Below, one piece after another: positions 16,036-25,028 of a stretch of 64,000 nucleotides of DNA (positions within the stretch are counted from its first letter, which is position 1; each line of letters begins with the position of its first letter). This stretch comes from Streptomyces sp. ISL-98. Lineage in GTDB: Bacteria > Actinomycetota > Actinomycetes > Streptomycetales > Streptomycetaceae. The notes beneath the pieces are model-generated. The model saw only the letters and a list, made by a program, of their open reading frames with translations, did no database searches and had not been told where the DNA came from. The stretch lies in the NCBI RefSeq assembly GCF_018614055.1, contig NZ_JAGGPB010000038.1, positions 1 through 64,000 on the forward strand, read 5' to 3'. A program made the position numbers and the translations under genes.

Positions 16036-17820
16036 TCAGGCGGCTGTGCCGTAATCGCTCTGCTGGGGGGAGTGCTTGGCCACTGCGCGGGCGGTGATCG
16101 CCTTCGATGCTCGCGCGGAGGCCGCGGACAGCTGCTCGGCGCCGGGTTCGAGGTACCAGGGGCGCAGGTCGAGCATGGCGGCGCGCATGCCGGTTGCGAA
16201 GCAGAGCGCTGTGCCCTTGGGGAGGGCGCGGATGGCGTCGGGGGGCAGGATCCGCTCCTGTCGCATGCTGACCGAGGTCGACTTGCCGGACTCCGAGTGT
16301 GAGGTAGACGTGGTCTCCACGTCGTGGTCGCCGATCAGACGGGACAGCTTGTCCGCGAAATCGGGATCATCGATACCGGAGCCGATGACCTTCACCGTCG
16401 AGGCGGACCACATGGCGTCCATGCCGGCGTCCCCCCAGACTTTCTGGCCCTGGCGGTAGCTCTGCAGGATCGTGATCGGGATGATGCCGCGGCTGCCGAG
16501 GTGGGAGTACAGGTCCGGAAGGTCGGAAATTTTGCAGACGTTGGCGGCCTCGTCGAGGATCGCGAGCATCGGTGGGTCGAGTCGGCCCCCGGCGCGTTCG
16601 GCCTGGGCGGTCGCGGCGCGCATCACCGAGTCCGCGCATGCCGCGATCAGCGCGGAGGCTCCGCCGTCCTTGCTCAGGAGGAAGAGTGTGTCGGTGGAGG
16701 TGACGAACTCGGCGGGTTTGAACTCGCGCACGTCCTTCTGCGGGGTGACCCACGCGGCGATCTCGGAGTTGAGCAGGGCCGCGGCGTACTGGCGGGCGGT
16801 CTCGTAGATGCCGTCGCGCGTCTCCGGCGGTCCCTCGACGGTTCCCTTGAGCTGGGCGGCGACGGCGGCGAAGTCGTGGTCTCGGAGGATGTCGAGCGGG
16901 GTGCGGTCGGCCGGGAAGGCGAGCCACTGCATGATGTCGGTGATCGGCCTTTCGTCGAGGGCTGCGGCCAGGAGCAACTGGGACAGGATGTTGCTGCCGG
17001 CCTTGGACCAGAAGTCGCCCTGTTGGGAGGCGTCCACGGAGGCGGCGAGGAAGTGGCCGGCCAGCCGGTTCGCCCCGTCCAGGGTGGTCGCGCTGGCGAG
17101 GGGGTTCCACCACATCTCACGGGCAGCGTGGGCGATCTGCTGCGGGTCCATGGTCCACACCTGCCCCACCTCCGCGCGGGCGTCGTAGGCGGTGGTGAAG
17201 GCATCGCCGGCGGCCTTGTTCGAGGTCAGCAGGACCGGGCCGGGTGCTCCGAGGATGGAGGGGATGGCGAGCGAGGTGGTTTTGCCGGAGCGGGGGGCCA
17301 TGATCGCGACGGCGACGTCCTCGAATCCCATCCGTACCTCGTGACGGCTGCCTTGGAGGTTGCCGAGCAGGATGCCGGTGTCCTTCGCGTCGATGTGCTT
17401 GGCGTCCTTCAGGCTCGGGCGCAGGGAACGGGCCTTGTCGGTGATCGCCTTGGCCATCAGCGGCTCGATGTCCCGGGCCTTGGCCATGTCGGTGATCTTC
17501 TTCTTCCGGCCGCCGTTGCGGTTCTTGTGCCGGGCCCACAGGACGCCCGCTGCTGCCCCGAGAGCCAGGAGGAGGAGAACGGGAACGATGCGGACACCGA
17601 TCAGCAGGGACGTTTCCCCTGCTTCAGGCCACAGCTGGTCGGGGTGGAGCAGGGCGGCGGTCGGCTGGTACGGCGCCCAGGTGGTTCCGGTCAGGTAGGC
17701 GGTGATGTTGCCGGAGAGCCAGGCGAGGTGGGACAGGGGGACGACGATGGCGAGCACGCCGAGGAGGAGTCGCAGGACGAGGTCGTACCCGTCGGTGGAG
17801 CTGTTGGAGGAGGGTGGCAA
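16036..17820 (-). CDS. TraG/VirD4-like coupling ATPase
   Basis: 594 residues from TTG at 17820. Two N-terminal membrane helices (around LRLLLGVLAIVVPLSHLAWL and VPVLLLLALGAAAGVLW) anchor a cytosolic RecA-like domain with Walker A MAPRSGKTTS and Walker B PMLAILDEAANV, plus a conserved GSRGIIPITILQSYRQGQ motif. This is the TraG/TraD/VirD4 family: hexameric motors that deliver relaxase-bound DNA to the secretion channel. Its presence beside SCO6880- and VirB4-like proteins supports a type IV-like transfer apparatus rather than a TraB/FtsK-only system. The start is uncertain because no other TTG/ATG/GTG sits well before the first helix. Confidence 0.85.
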   Translation of the reverse strand: MPPSSNSSTDGYDLVLRLLLGVLAIVVPLSHLAWLSGNITAYLTGTTWAPYQPTAALLHPDQLWPEAGETSLLIGVRIVPVLLLLALGAAAGVLWARHKNRNGGRKKKITDMAKARDIEPLMAKAITDKARSLRPSLKDAKHIDAKDTGILLGNLQGSRHEVRMGFEDVAVAIMAPRSGKTTSLAIPSILGAPGPVLLTSNKAAGDAFTTAYDARAEVGQVWTMDPQQIAHAAREMWWNPLASATTLDGANRLAGHFLAASVDASQQGDFWSKAGSNILSQLLLAAALDERPITDIMQWLAFPADRTPLDILRDHDFAAVAAQLKGTVEGPPETRDGIYETARQYAAALLNSEIAAWVTPQKDVREFKPAEFVTSTDTLFLLSKDGGASALIAACADSVMRAATAQAERAGGRLDPPMLAILDEAANVCKISDLPDLYSHLGSRGIIPITILQSYRQGQKVWGDAGMDAMWSASTVKVIGSGIDDPDFADKLSRLIGDHDVETTSTSHSESGKSTSVSMRQERILPPDAIRALPKGTALCFATGMRAAMLDLRPWYLEPGAEQLSAASARASKAITARAVAKHSPQQSDYGTAA

Positions 17821-17854
17821 AGGGCTACGTGCTTCCGGGCGGGGACGAAAGGAG

Positions 17855-18635
17855 TCAGCGGCTGCGGTTGTTCTTGGCCGGTGGCCGTTGCAGGGGGCTC
17901 GGACTCGGCGGGGGGCCGGCGCGGCGGGCGGCGAGGGCGTGGACGCGTTCTTCCAGGGCCGAGGCGACCTGCACGGCGGGCACCTCCCGGCGTGTGCGGG
18001 TGACGACATTCGGGTTGCGGGTCGGGAGACTGCGCAAGCTGTCGGTGCGCGGCACGGGGCTCGCATCGGTGAGCGCGGCGGTGAACGCGGCGATCAGGTG
18101 CGGCGGGGTGTGCTCGCCGAAGCGGGCCTGCCACACAGGCCGGTCCGGGCCGAGCGTGGCGGTGACGAACCAGGCGCCTGGTTCCTGCGCGCTCCCCGAG
18201 CGCTGGACGTACGCGGTGCCGTCGGGCGAGGCGAGGCCGTTGTCCCCGGTGGCGGGCAACCAGGCGATCTGCTGGAGCGGTTCGTACGGATCGGATGGTG
18301 CGGTCGCCGCCGTGGCCGGGTCGGTGAGGGCGTCGGTGACGGCGGCGATGAGTTCGACCGGGGTGCGGGCACCGAAGCTGGCGTACCAGGCGGGCCGGTT
18401 GGGCTCGGGGGCGTGGTGGAGGGTCCACCACTGTCCGTCGGGGTCGGGCTCCAGGCGCAGGAGGGCCTTCTGGTCGGGGCTGGAGAGGATGACGCGCGGC
18501 ATGAGCGGGTCGTGGCCGTGGCTCCAGTGGCAGGCGCGGTGGAGGGGGACGGGTGATCCAGGCGGGATCGCCGCCGCCGGCCAAGTGGCGGGGTGCGATG
18601 AAGTCGACCTCGACGGTCTCGGGACTCGGGGGCAT
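17855..18635 (-). CDS. DUF317 domain protein (frame broken in a C run)
   Basis: ATG at 18635 is preceded by GGAGGTGAAC and starts MPPSPETVEVDFIAPRHLAG. After DPAWITRP the frame must shift to continue with HRACHWSHGHDPLMPRVILS and the rest of the DUF317 repeat. The observed CGTCCCCCTCC has one C more than needed (poly-G 18544-18548 on the plus strand). If the extra base is a sequencing error this is an intact ~259-residue DUF317 protein; otherwise it is a pseudogene. Both DUF317 repeats are present (TPVELIAAVTDAL and TPPHLIAAFTAAL). Confidence 0.7.
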
Positions 18636-18637
18636 GT

Positions 18638-19210
18638 TCACCTCCGTACCGAGGTCCGTCGCCCGGGTGCTGGGGCCGTGGTCGGTGGCGGGGCCAGGGA
18701 CGAGGGGGCGCTCAGGGCGGCGGAGTTGATCTCGCGTAGTGCCTGGCCGTGGGAGGCCCAGTCGTCGAGGTAGCTCCACGATTCGGCGTGATGCTCGGCG
18801 ACGGCGTCATCGAACGCCGGGGTACCGGGCTGGGCGCTGGCGGGAAGGCTGTCGCGGGTCGCCAGCCACTGCTCGTGCAGCTCGTCGAGCCGGTCGAGCG
18901 CGGCCTGCAGGACGCCCAACTGGTAGACCCAACGGTTCTGCACCGCGGTGGTGGGGAGGTTCCTGAGCTGCACGTCGGCCGTGGCCAGCAGGTGGCGGGC
19001 GCCGGCGCGGATGTTCTCGAATGCTTCGGCGGTGTCGGCGTCTCGCTGGCTTGCACGCAGTCCGTAGGCGTGGTCGTCGTACGGCCAGCCGTCGAGGTCG
19101 GTGTGCTCGTCGGAGTAGACGTCCCAGGCGTCGAGGATCTTCTTGCCGTCGCTCAGGTAGCCGTCGAGGTGGCGGAGGAACTCGCGGTGGGTGGTGTGAT
19201 CGGCGGAGAT
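18638..19210 (-). CDS. Hypothetical helical protein (start ATC?), 190 aa
   Basis: The open frame from 19210 encodes a well-formed helical protein: THREFLRHLDGYLSDGKKIL, RDADTAEAFENIRAGARHLL, VQLRNLPTTAVQNRWVYQLG. No ATG/GTG/TTG occurs before GTG at 18973, which would delete the first ~80 residues. ATC at 19210, nine bases after AGGA, is the best start candidate. The stop is 2 bp before the start of the DUF317 gene. Function unknown. Confidence 0.6.
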   Translation of the reverse strand: MSADHTTHREFLRHLDGYLSDGKKILDAWDVYSDEHTDLDGWPYDDHAYGLRASQRDADTAEAFENIRAGARHLLATADVQLRNLPTTAVQNRWVYQLGVLQAALDRLDELHEQWLATRDSLPASAQPGTPAFDDAVAEHHAESWSYLDDWASHGQALREINSAALSAPSSLAPPPTTAPAPGRRTSVRR

Positions 19211-19229
19211 GGGGAGGGGTCCTGTCGGT

Positions 19230-20084
19230 TCAGCGGCGGGCGGCCGGCTGGGCGGTGCCGGTCGGCGCCGGGGCCGTCGCGGGTTTCGTCTGCTGCCGGC
19301 GGGCGGAGCGTGCCTGCGCGCGGAGCGACTTGATGCGGGTGGTGTGCGCGTCGAAGGTCTGCTGCGGGGTGAGTGGGCTGGGCCGTTGCACGACGCTGTG
19401 GTGGGCGGTGCGGTCGAACATGGCGCGTTGCAGCGGTTCCGGGTCGGCGAGCGCGGTGACGAAGGCGGTCACGAGGTGCTCGGGCGTGTTGCCGTCGAAC
19501 CAGGCGTGCCAGATCCGGGGGCCCGCAGCGGAGGGTCCGGGGTGGTCCCGGACCTCTACGTGCCAGGACACACGGTCTGGCTCGCGCCACGGCACAGTAC
19601 CGTCGCCCTTCTCCGGCCGGCGCTCCACCCTGCACCCCGGTGGATCGGAGACGGCGGCCCCGCGGCCGTCGATGAGCCAACCGGCTGCTTCCAGCACGGG
19701 CAGGGGGTTGGTCGGCTCCGCGGGCGAAGGAGCGACGAGGGCGTCGGTGAGGCCGGCGAGGACCTCGGCAGGGACGAGTTCACCGAACTCGGCATACCAG
19801 CCGCGCTCGGTGTCGGTGGGCTCGGCCCGCAGCCGCCACCACGCGGAGGTGGCGGACTGCGGGTCGAACTGGAGGCGGTGCCGGAGATCGGGGCTGCGCA
19901 GGATGATCTCGGCACTGAGCGGGTCGGAGGTGGGTTTCCATCCGGCGGCAGCGAGGCCGTGGGTGATGTGGCGGGCGTCGCCGGATCCGGCGAGGTGGCG
20001 TGGGCTGGTGTCGAACGGGATCTGCCAGGCGTGCTTGTCGGCGAAGGCGGCGAGCTGCCGTTCGCTCAGCGGCACCAGCAGCAC
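19230..20084 (-). CDS. DUF317 domain protein
   Basis: About 284 residues. It starts at GTG 20084 or GTG 20075, both overlapping the stop of the upstream gene. N-terminal LVPLSERQLAAFADKH leads into DTSPRHLAGSGDARHITHGL, then RWYAEFGELVPAEVLAGLTDAL-type and TPEHLVTAFVTAL repeat ends typical of DUF317. The tail is Ala/Gln/Arg-rich. Paralogue of the proteins at 13815, 17855 and 20452. Confidence 0.75.
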   Translation of the reverse strand: MLLVPLSERQLAAFADKHAWQIPFDTSPRHLAGSGDARHITHGLAAAGWKPTSDPLSAEIILRSPDLRHRLQFDPQSATSAWWRLRAEPTDTERGWYAEFGELVPAEVLAGLTDALVAPSPAEPTNPLPVLEAAGWLIDGRGAAVSDPPGCRVERRPEKGDGTVPWREPDRVSWHVEVRDHPGPSAAGPRIWHAWFDGNTPEHLVTAFVTALADPEPLQRAMFDRTAHHSVVQRPSPLTPQQTFDAHTTRIKSLRAQARSARRQQTKPATAPAPTGTAQPAARR

Positions 20085-20422
20085 CCCGGCTCTGTCTCGG
20101 CGGCGCTGGCGTAAAGGACGCGGAGGTCGTCCAGGGCGTAGTGGAGGGTGTGCTGGTCGGCCTGTTCCCACGCGGCGGTGCGCAGTTCCGTGATCAGAAG
20201 GTCGACTTCTGGACTGCGCAGCGTGTCCGGGTGGTCCTGTACGGCGCGGGCGAGGGCGCGCAGGGTGTCGGCGAGCTGGACGGGCAGGCCCGTGTACTCG
20301 TCGAGCAGAGGTTCGACGAGGGTGAGCGCCTCTTCGGGGTCGGGGCTCTCGCGCAGGTAGTCGGTGAGGCGGGACAGGGTCTCGGTCGCGGTGCGGATGG
20401 TGTCCGGGGTGAGTGCGGGCAT
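20066..20422 (-). CDS. Small helical operon protein, 118 aa
   Basis: ATG at 20422 with GAGGAG upstream. An all-helical protein (TIRTATETLSRLTDYLRE, VQLADTLRALARAVQDHPD) ending in the unusual CCWCR*. The C-terminal codons double as the start region of the next DUF317 gene in another frame, so the two are translationally coupled. No family recognised. Confidence 0.65.
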   Translation of the reverse strand: MPALTPDTIRTATETLSRLTDYLRESPDPEEALTLVEPLLDEYTGLPVQLADTLRALARAVQDHPDTLRSPEVDLLITELRTAAWEQADQHTLHYALDDLRVLYASAAETEPGCCWCR

Positions 20423-20451
20423 CAGGCTCCTCGGTTGGTGGGCGTGGGGGG

Positions 20452-21255
20452 TCAGCGGCGGGTTCGGGCGCCACCGGCGTTGGCGTGGGGGCGGGCCGTG
20501 GTGTGGGGCCGGCTGCTTCGGGCGGCGTTGCGAGCCCAGGTGGCGGTGCGGGCGGCGGTGATCCGGGCCTGTTGCCAGGCGCTGAGCTGGGAGGGCAGGA
20601 CGGACACGGACGTGGTGCGGATCTGTGCGCTCTGTGGAACACGTCCGAGCGGGCGCATCACGGGTTCGGGGCTGGCGAGCGCGGTTGAGAAGGCTTGCAC
20701 GAGGTGCATCGGGGTGCTGGGTGCGAACTGGGCTGTCCAGCCGTTGCCTTGCTTGTCCTTCGCTCCGGACCACCACATCGCCTCGCCGTCGGGGCCCTGG
20801 TGGTACTGCATCCAGGCGCTGCCGTCGGGGCTGGTCGCGGTCACGTGCTCGGTGTTGGGCGGACGGTGCCATCCCTGGTCCCGCAGAGGTGCCCAGACGT
20901 TGGGGGCGTGCGCGGAGCGGGGCCGGGTGAGGGCGTCGGTGAGACCGGCGACGATCTCCACCGGCGTTTGCCGACCGAGGACTGCCCGCCATTGATCTTG
21001 GTGGCCGCTCGCGGCGCCGTGGATTGTCCACCCGCCGGGCAGTACGAAGGGGTCGTAGGTGATACGGACCGCGCGGTCCGGGCTTTCCATGGCGAGAGGA
21101 CCGCCCGCCTTGGACTTGTCCCGCCATCCGGAGGCGCGCAGGAATTCGGAGACGTGCCGGACGTCGCCGCCGCCGGCGAGGGCGCGGGGCTCGACGAGGT
21201 AGTGCTGCTGAGCCTGCTCGCCCGCTCCCCAGCCCTGCCACTGTTTCCTCTTCAC
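20452..21255 (-). CDS. DUF317 domain protein
   Basis: 267 residues from GTG 21255 (GTGA overlap with the upstream stop). It shows YLVEPRALAGGGDVRHV, VLPGGWTIHGAASG, TPVEIVAGLTDAL and the second repeat TPMHLVQAFSTAL, the double DUF317 arrangement. The C-terminus is basic and ends RTRR*. It is the first of the run of DUF317 genes in transcription order. Confidence 0.75.
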   Translation of the reverse strand: MKRKQWQGWGAGEQAQQHYLVEPRALAGGGDVRHVSEFLRASGWRDKSKAGGPLAMESPDRAVRITYDPFVLPGGWTIHGAASGHQDQWRAVLGRQTPVEIVAGLTDALTRPRSAHAPNVWAPLRDQGWHRPPNTEHVTATSPDGSAWMQYHQGPDGEAMWWSGAKDKQGNGWTAQFAPSTPMHLVQAFSTALASPEPVMRPLGRVPQSAQIRTTSVSVLPSQLSAWQQARITAARTATWARNAARSSRPHTTARPHANAGGARTRR

Positions 21256-21635
21256 CGGTGCCGCCGGACGACGAGCGGAGCAGGGGCTGGCGGCTTCGCG
21301 CTGGTGGTGGCGGGCTGCGCGGCGACGCGCCCGAGAGTGGCGCGGTGTTCGTCCAGGTCCCCGCCGATGGCGTCGAGTTCGTTCGAGGCGCGGCCGAGGG
21401 CGAGCCACACCTCGGGCGGCAGCGTGCCGCGTTCGGCTTGGTCCTTGGCGAACGCGCTGCCGGTGGCCACAAGGTGGGTGACGCCGCCCAGGAGACCGTC
21501 ATCGGGGTCGAGGACGCGGGCGATGACCTGTGTGGCGTGGTGTGGAGGCAGTTGGGTGAGGTGCTCGGCGAGTTGGCGGAGCTGGCGGGTGATCTCGTCG
21601 GCCAGCCTCACCGGGTACGGGGTGGGGTGGGACAT
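21252..21635 (-). CDS. Small helical protein, 127 aa
   Basis: ATG at 21635 is directly preceded by GGAGGAGC. The protein starts MSHPTPYPVRLADEITRQLR and is helical, with a Pro/Ala-rich tail ending VVRRHR*. The size and layout (helical core, disordered basic tail, 4-nt overlap with the next gene) match several other unknown proteins of the operon. No function can be assigned. Confidence 0.65.
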   Translation of the reverse strand: MSHPTPYPVRLADEITRQLRQLAEHLTQLPPHHATQVIARVLDPDDGLLGGVTHLVATGSAFAKDQAERGTLPPEVWLALGRASNELDAIGGDLDEHRATLGRVAAQPATTSAKPPAPAPLVVRRHR

Positions 21636-21656
21636 GCTCCTCCAGGTCGGGGGTGG

Positions 21657-21842
21657 TCAGTGGTGGTGGCGGTGTCCGGTCCGCTGTGATTCGGCGAGCA
21701 CGGTCTCCGGGCGTGCGCCGGCCAGCGGGGAGGTGCGGTCGGGCCCGGTGGGGATGCAGGCACGCAGGTAGCGGCGGAACAGGGCCGTTGCGAGGCGGGG
21801 CTTGAGGCGGTGGGTGATCGGTGGGGGTGTGCGGGGTGCTAC
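21657..21842 (-). CDS. Possible small basic protein (~60 aa)
   Basis: Between two good genes the frame ending at 21657 reads PRTPPPITHRLKPRLATALF, then RRYLRACIPTG, and ends TGHRHHH*. GGAGA lies five bases before a GTA codon at 21842, but there is no conventional start, so the 5' end is uncertain. It may be a small basic protein or non-coding spacer. The stop is 22 bp before the next start. Confidence 0.3.
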   Translation of the reverse strand, partial: VAPRTPPPITHRLKPRLATALFRRYLRACIPTGPDRTSPLAGARPETVLAESQRTGHRHHH

Positions 21843-21912
21843 GGGTTTCTCCGATGGGTCTGTCGGTGCGGGGTGGGCGCTACGGCCGGGGGCCGGAGCC
21901 GCCCGGTGGGCG

Positions 21913-22317
21913 CTACGGGATACGCCAGGATGGAGCGGGGCGCGAGGAAGAGGCCGGCGCCGGGTGCTGTGCGGCGGGGCGGGGCTTGTGAGCGCGGATC
22001 TCGCGCACGGTCTGCTGGTAGGCGGCCTCGTCGAAGACTTCGGGTGCGCAGTTGACCTCGTAGCCGGCCAGGAGGAGGGCGGGGATGGCGCGCGTCGCCA
22101 GGCGCTTCTGTTCGTCGGCGTCGAGATGTTCGGGCACCACATGCCAGATGTAGACGGGGCCGGCGGTGCGGACCTCCTGGCGTTCCAGGCCGAGCTGGTC
22201 GAGCAGGTCGTGGAGCTTGCCGGGAGCGCCGGTGGCGGTGTCGGCGTGGATGGTGGTGGTCAGGGCCTTGACGTAGATCTCGACGTCGGTGCCGTACTCG
22301 TCGGCCAGATTGGCCAT
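21913..22317 (-). CDS. Hypothetical protein, 134 aa
   Basis: ATG at 22317 with GGAGAGACC upstream. The N-terminal ~100 residues are a compact alpha/beta domain (YGTDVEIYVKALTTTIHAD, VRTAGPVYIWHVVPEHLDAD), followed by a Pro/Ala-rich tail. No family recognised. The clear start and ribosome binding site here are the main evidence that the frame of the gene above must end before it. Confidence 0.65.
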   Translation of the reverse strand: MANLADEYGTDVEIYVKALTTTIHADTATGAPGKLHDLLDQLGLERQEVRTAGPVYIWHVVPEHLDADEQKRLATRAIPALLLAGYEVNCAPEVFDEAAYQQTVREIRAHKPRPAAQHPAPASSSRPAPSWRIP

Positions 22318-22332
22318 GGAGGTCTCTCCAGT

Positions 22333-22696
22333 TCAGCGGCGTCGGGGCGCCACGGCGACCGACTGCTGCGCGGGACTCGGCAGCGCCGTGGTGGGTGTCG
22401 ACCGCTCCGGCGCGCGCGGCGTGATTGCGGGCAAGGAGGATGAGGCGGGAGGCGCGCGACAGTGCGTCCGCCGTGTCCCCGAGCCGGGAGACCGGTTCGG
22501 GTTCTTCGCCGACGGCGCACAGACGGTGGGACCATGCGGTCCAGGAGTCCCCGCGGGGGCCGGGAGCGGTGAGGAAGCCACCGGTTCGCTGGAGGATGTC
22601 CGCCGCCCGCTCGGTCCCGCCGACTAGCCCGGTGCGGGGGTCTTTGGTGATGGTGACGTACTCCAGCACCAGGAAGTCGGGCTCCCCTTGCTTCAT
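22333..22696 (-). CDS. Hypothetical protein, likely frame error near its 3' end
   Basis: ATG at 22696 overlaps the upstream stop (ATGA) and starts MKQGEPDFLVLEYVTITKDP. In this frame the ORF would run another 400 nt straight through the next gene, which is implausible. A neighbouring frame ends ALPSPAQQSVAVAPRRR* at 22333, just before that gene's ribosome binding site, as is usual here. Removing one G near 22427-22431 joins the two frames into a ~120-residue protein. Function unknown. Confidence 0.5.
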
Positions 22697-23442
22697 CGAA
22701 CCCTGGCGGCCGGTGTACGTGTGGCGGCCGGGGCCGGCGGCATGGCGGCGGTGGGGGCGGTCCGAGCTGCGGGGTGCTGGAGCGCCGTGCCGATGCCGAG
22801 CGCGTCGAGCTGCGGGCCTATCTCGCGCAGGGCGCGAGCCTGGGCCCTGGTGTCGTCTGCGCCGAGGCGGTAGATACCGGTCTGCGGATCCTGGATGAAG
22901 CCGTGAGCCACCAGGACGGCGCCGGCCGTGTCGTCGACGGGCGCGGCGGCGACGCTGCCGTCCTGCTGCCAGGTCAGGACGACCCGATCCGGCTGGGACG
23001 GCTGGATGCCGCCCAGGGCATTGTGGCGGACCTGGGCGAGCGCGCTGTCGTAGCGGGCGAGCAGGTCGCCGGCGACCTGCTCGGCGCTCAGGAACGGGTC
23101 GTCCGCGAGCGCAATGCCGTTGGGCTCGGGTACTGCGCGGTATGCCTCGTCGGGCAGTGCGCGCGGGGCGACGGCGGCAATGAGGAATCCGTTGCGTTCG
23201 TCGTGCCGGTTAAGGACGACGAGCTGGGCTCCGTCCGGGCGGCTCAGGACGGCTGCCTGCTGGAGTGGGTGCTCAGCGAGGGAGGCGGTGACGAGGTCCA
23301 GGTCCCAGATGCGGTCCGCCAGTTCGGCGAGGTCGTCCTTGTTCTCGGGCGGGTGGTAGGAACTGGACCAGGTGCCCGGGAGTTCGCCGGCGAGGACGTC
23401 GGCGTACGAGGCGAGGCGCTCGGAGTTGTCGTAATCGTGCAT
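22693..23442 (-). CDS. Hypothetical operon protein, 249 aa
   Basis: ATG at 23442 follows AAGGACACC. The sequence MHDYDNSERLASYADVLAGE leads into an alpha/beta protein containing AAVLSRPDGAQLVVLNRHDE, and a middle segment PDRVVLTWQQDGSVAAAPVD. The tail is Ala/Pro-rich. No membrane segment or signal peptide. Overlaps the downstream gene by 4 nt. No family recognised. Confidence 0.65.
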   Translation of the reverse strand: MHDYDNSERLASYADVLAGELPGTWSSSYHPPENKDDLAELADRIWDLDLVTASLAEHPLQQAAVLSRPDGAQLVVLNRHDERNGFLIAAVAPRALPDEAYRAVPEPNGIALADDPFLSAEQVAGDLLARYDSALAQVRHNALGGIQPSQPDRVVLTWQQDGSVAAAPVDDTAGAVLVAHGFIQDPQTGIYRLGADDTRAQARALREIGPQLDALGIGTALQHPAARTAPTAAMPPAPAATRTPAARVR

Positions 23443-23464
23443 GGTGTCCTTGGGCGAGGTGAGG

Positions 23465-24160
23465 TCAGCGGCGCAGCCCGGCGGCCACCGGGGGCGGCGG
23501 GGCCGGCAGCGTGCGCGGCGGGGGCGGGCAGGCGCACACGGCGGAGCGCTCGCGTTCGGTGGCGGGGACCTCTTCGGCGCAGGTGCTGCGGCCGGGATGC
23601 GGGGCGTGCCGGTCGGCGAGGGCGTTGCGGGTGGCGGAGAGGTCGGTGCGGATGGCGTGCAGGTGCTCGTCGGCGAGGTAACGCAGCCGTCGGGCGATGT
23701 ACGGGTCGGCCGCCTCGCCGAGCCCGTCATGGAACTCAGCAACAGCGGTGAGGATTTCGCCCAGGGCGGTGAGGATGCCGTCGTGGGTGGCGGTCAGCTC
23801 GGTGAGGGCATCGGCCGCCTCATCGGTGGTGGTGGCTTCGCGGATCCGCTCGGCGAAGTGGGCCACGGAGGCACCCAGCGGCAGGTAACTGGCCGGGCGG
23901 GAGCCGGAGTCGAAGTCCTCGTCGCAGTCCACGTGGTATCCGGCGGATCGCAGCCGGGCGACGGCTTCGGTGGCGAGGCGGGTTTCCTCGTCCTGGGCGA
24001 GGCCGGTGGGGGCGCGGTGGTAGGTCTCGTGGACGCGGACGACGGCGACTAAACCGGCGCGCTGCAGGACGCTGTGCGCCTCAGGGTCTCCGCCGCGGGC
24101 GAGGAGTTCGTCGGAGTGCGGATCGCGGCGGATGTCCAGGAGGCGGTCGGCGAGGGGCAA
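23465..24160 (-). CDS. Hypothetical operon protein, 231 aa
   Basis: TTG start at 24160 (MPLADRLLDIRRDP), with AGGAG about 10 nt upstream. Residues ~25-90 form an alpha/beta domain (SVLQRAGLVAVVRVHETYHR), followed by long helices (DALTELTATHDGILTALGEI) and a Pro-rich tail with three Cys. It sits just after the relaxase-like gene. Function unknown. Confidence 0.6.
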   Translation of the reverse strand: MPLADRLLDIRRDPHSDELLARGGDPEAHSVLQRAGLVAVVRVHETYHRAPTGLAQDEETRLATEAVARLRSAGYHVDCDEDFDSGSRPASYLPLGASVAHFAERIREATTTDEAADALTELTATHDGILTALGEILTAVAEFHDGLGEAADPYIARRLRYLADEHLHAIRTDLSATRNALADRHAPHPGRSTCAEEVPATERERSAVCACPPPPRTLPAPPPPVAAGLRR

Positions 24161-24173
24161 AGAGACGTTTCTC

Positions 24174-25028
24174 CTACGGCGATCGGTATGCGGCGCGGTG
24201 GGCAGCGGGCGGTGCGGCGGCTACGCGGGGGTGGAACGCGGCACTCAGGTGGGCTGCCGTGTCGTCCAGGTCTTGCTGGACGGCGTACAGACGGCGGGCG
24301 ATCAGTTCCAGGCGATGCGCCGTGTCGGCGCCGGCGGCTCTGGGCTGGCGGGCGACCTGGTGGGCGGTGTGCTCGACGAGTCCGCGCACTGTGGCCAGTG
24401 GTCCGGTCTGCTCGTCGGCGAGCTGCGAGATGATGGCCGCGAGCTGGGCCATCGCTGTGGGAGCGGGCCGTGCGACGGCCTGCGGCCTTGGAGTGCTTCG
24501 TACGGGGATCAGGCGCAGGTCTTGCTCGATGCGGCGGGATTCGGCCGAGAGGCGCCGCAGGACATCACCAGGCTGCGTGTGCCAGGAGCCGTCGAGGCGG
24601 ATCAGGTTGGCGATCAGGTCGAGGCGTCCGGGCTGGGCTTGGACGGCGATCCACCGGCAGCCGTACTCCTCGCCGGGGACTTCGATGTCGGCGGCACGGG
24701 CGAGCCGGTGGGCGGCTTCGGCCCATTCGGGGCCGGTCAGCTCACGGTCGTCGGGGTGGAGCCGGATGTCGAGGTGGAAGATCGCCCGCCGGTCGTCGTT
24801 CGGGCTGGCGGTGAACGGGTGCTCCAGGTACGGGTCTTCGAGGTGTTCGGCCCACTGGACGGACGTCCAGATCTTCTGCTCGTCGTCCAGGGTGTAGTAG
24901 TCGAGGCCCGGCCAGTGGGCGACGACCGTGTACTCCGTCAGTCCCTCGTCCGGCGACACCGGGCGCCCCAGCGCCTCGGTGAGCGGGTCGTGCGGGGTGT
25001 GGGTCCGCTCGTTGAGACGGGGAATCAC
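24174..25028 (-). CDS. Relaxase-like protein lacking catalytic histidines
   Basis: 284 residues from GTG 25028 (GTGA overlap). The centre matches actinobacterial mobilisation relaxases in order: IFHLDIRLHPDDRELTGPEW, EYGCRWIAVQ, then LDLIANLIRLDGSW. In active relaxases the segment after CRW(I/V)AV carries an H-x-H metal-binding motif; here it reads QAQPGRLDLIAN. The catalytic Tyr region near the N-terminus is also not evident. It may be a structural or DNA-binding derivative, with the true relaxase outside the window. The C-terminal half is helical. Confidence 0.55.
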   Translation of the reverse strand: MIPRLNERTHTPHDPLTEALGRPVSPDEGLTEYTVVAHWPGLDYYTLDDEQKIWTSVQWAEHLEDPYLEHPFTASPNDDRRAIFHLDIRLHPDDRELTGPEWAEAAHRLARAADIEVPGEEYGCRWIAVQAQPGRLDLIANLIRLDGSWHTQPGDVLRRLSAESRRIEQDLRLIPVRSTPRPQAVARPAPTAMAQLAAIISQLADEQTGPLATVRGLVEHTAHQVARQPRAAGADTAHRLELIARRLYAVQQDLDDTAAHLSAAFHPRVAAAPPAAHRAAYRSP

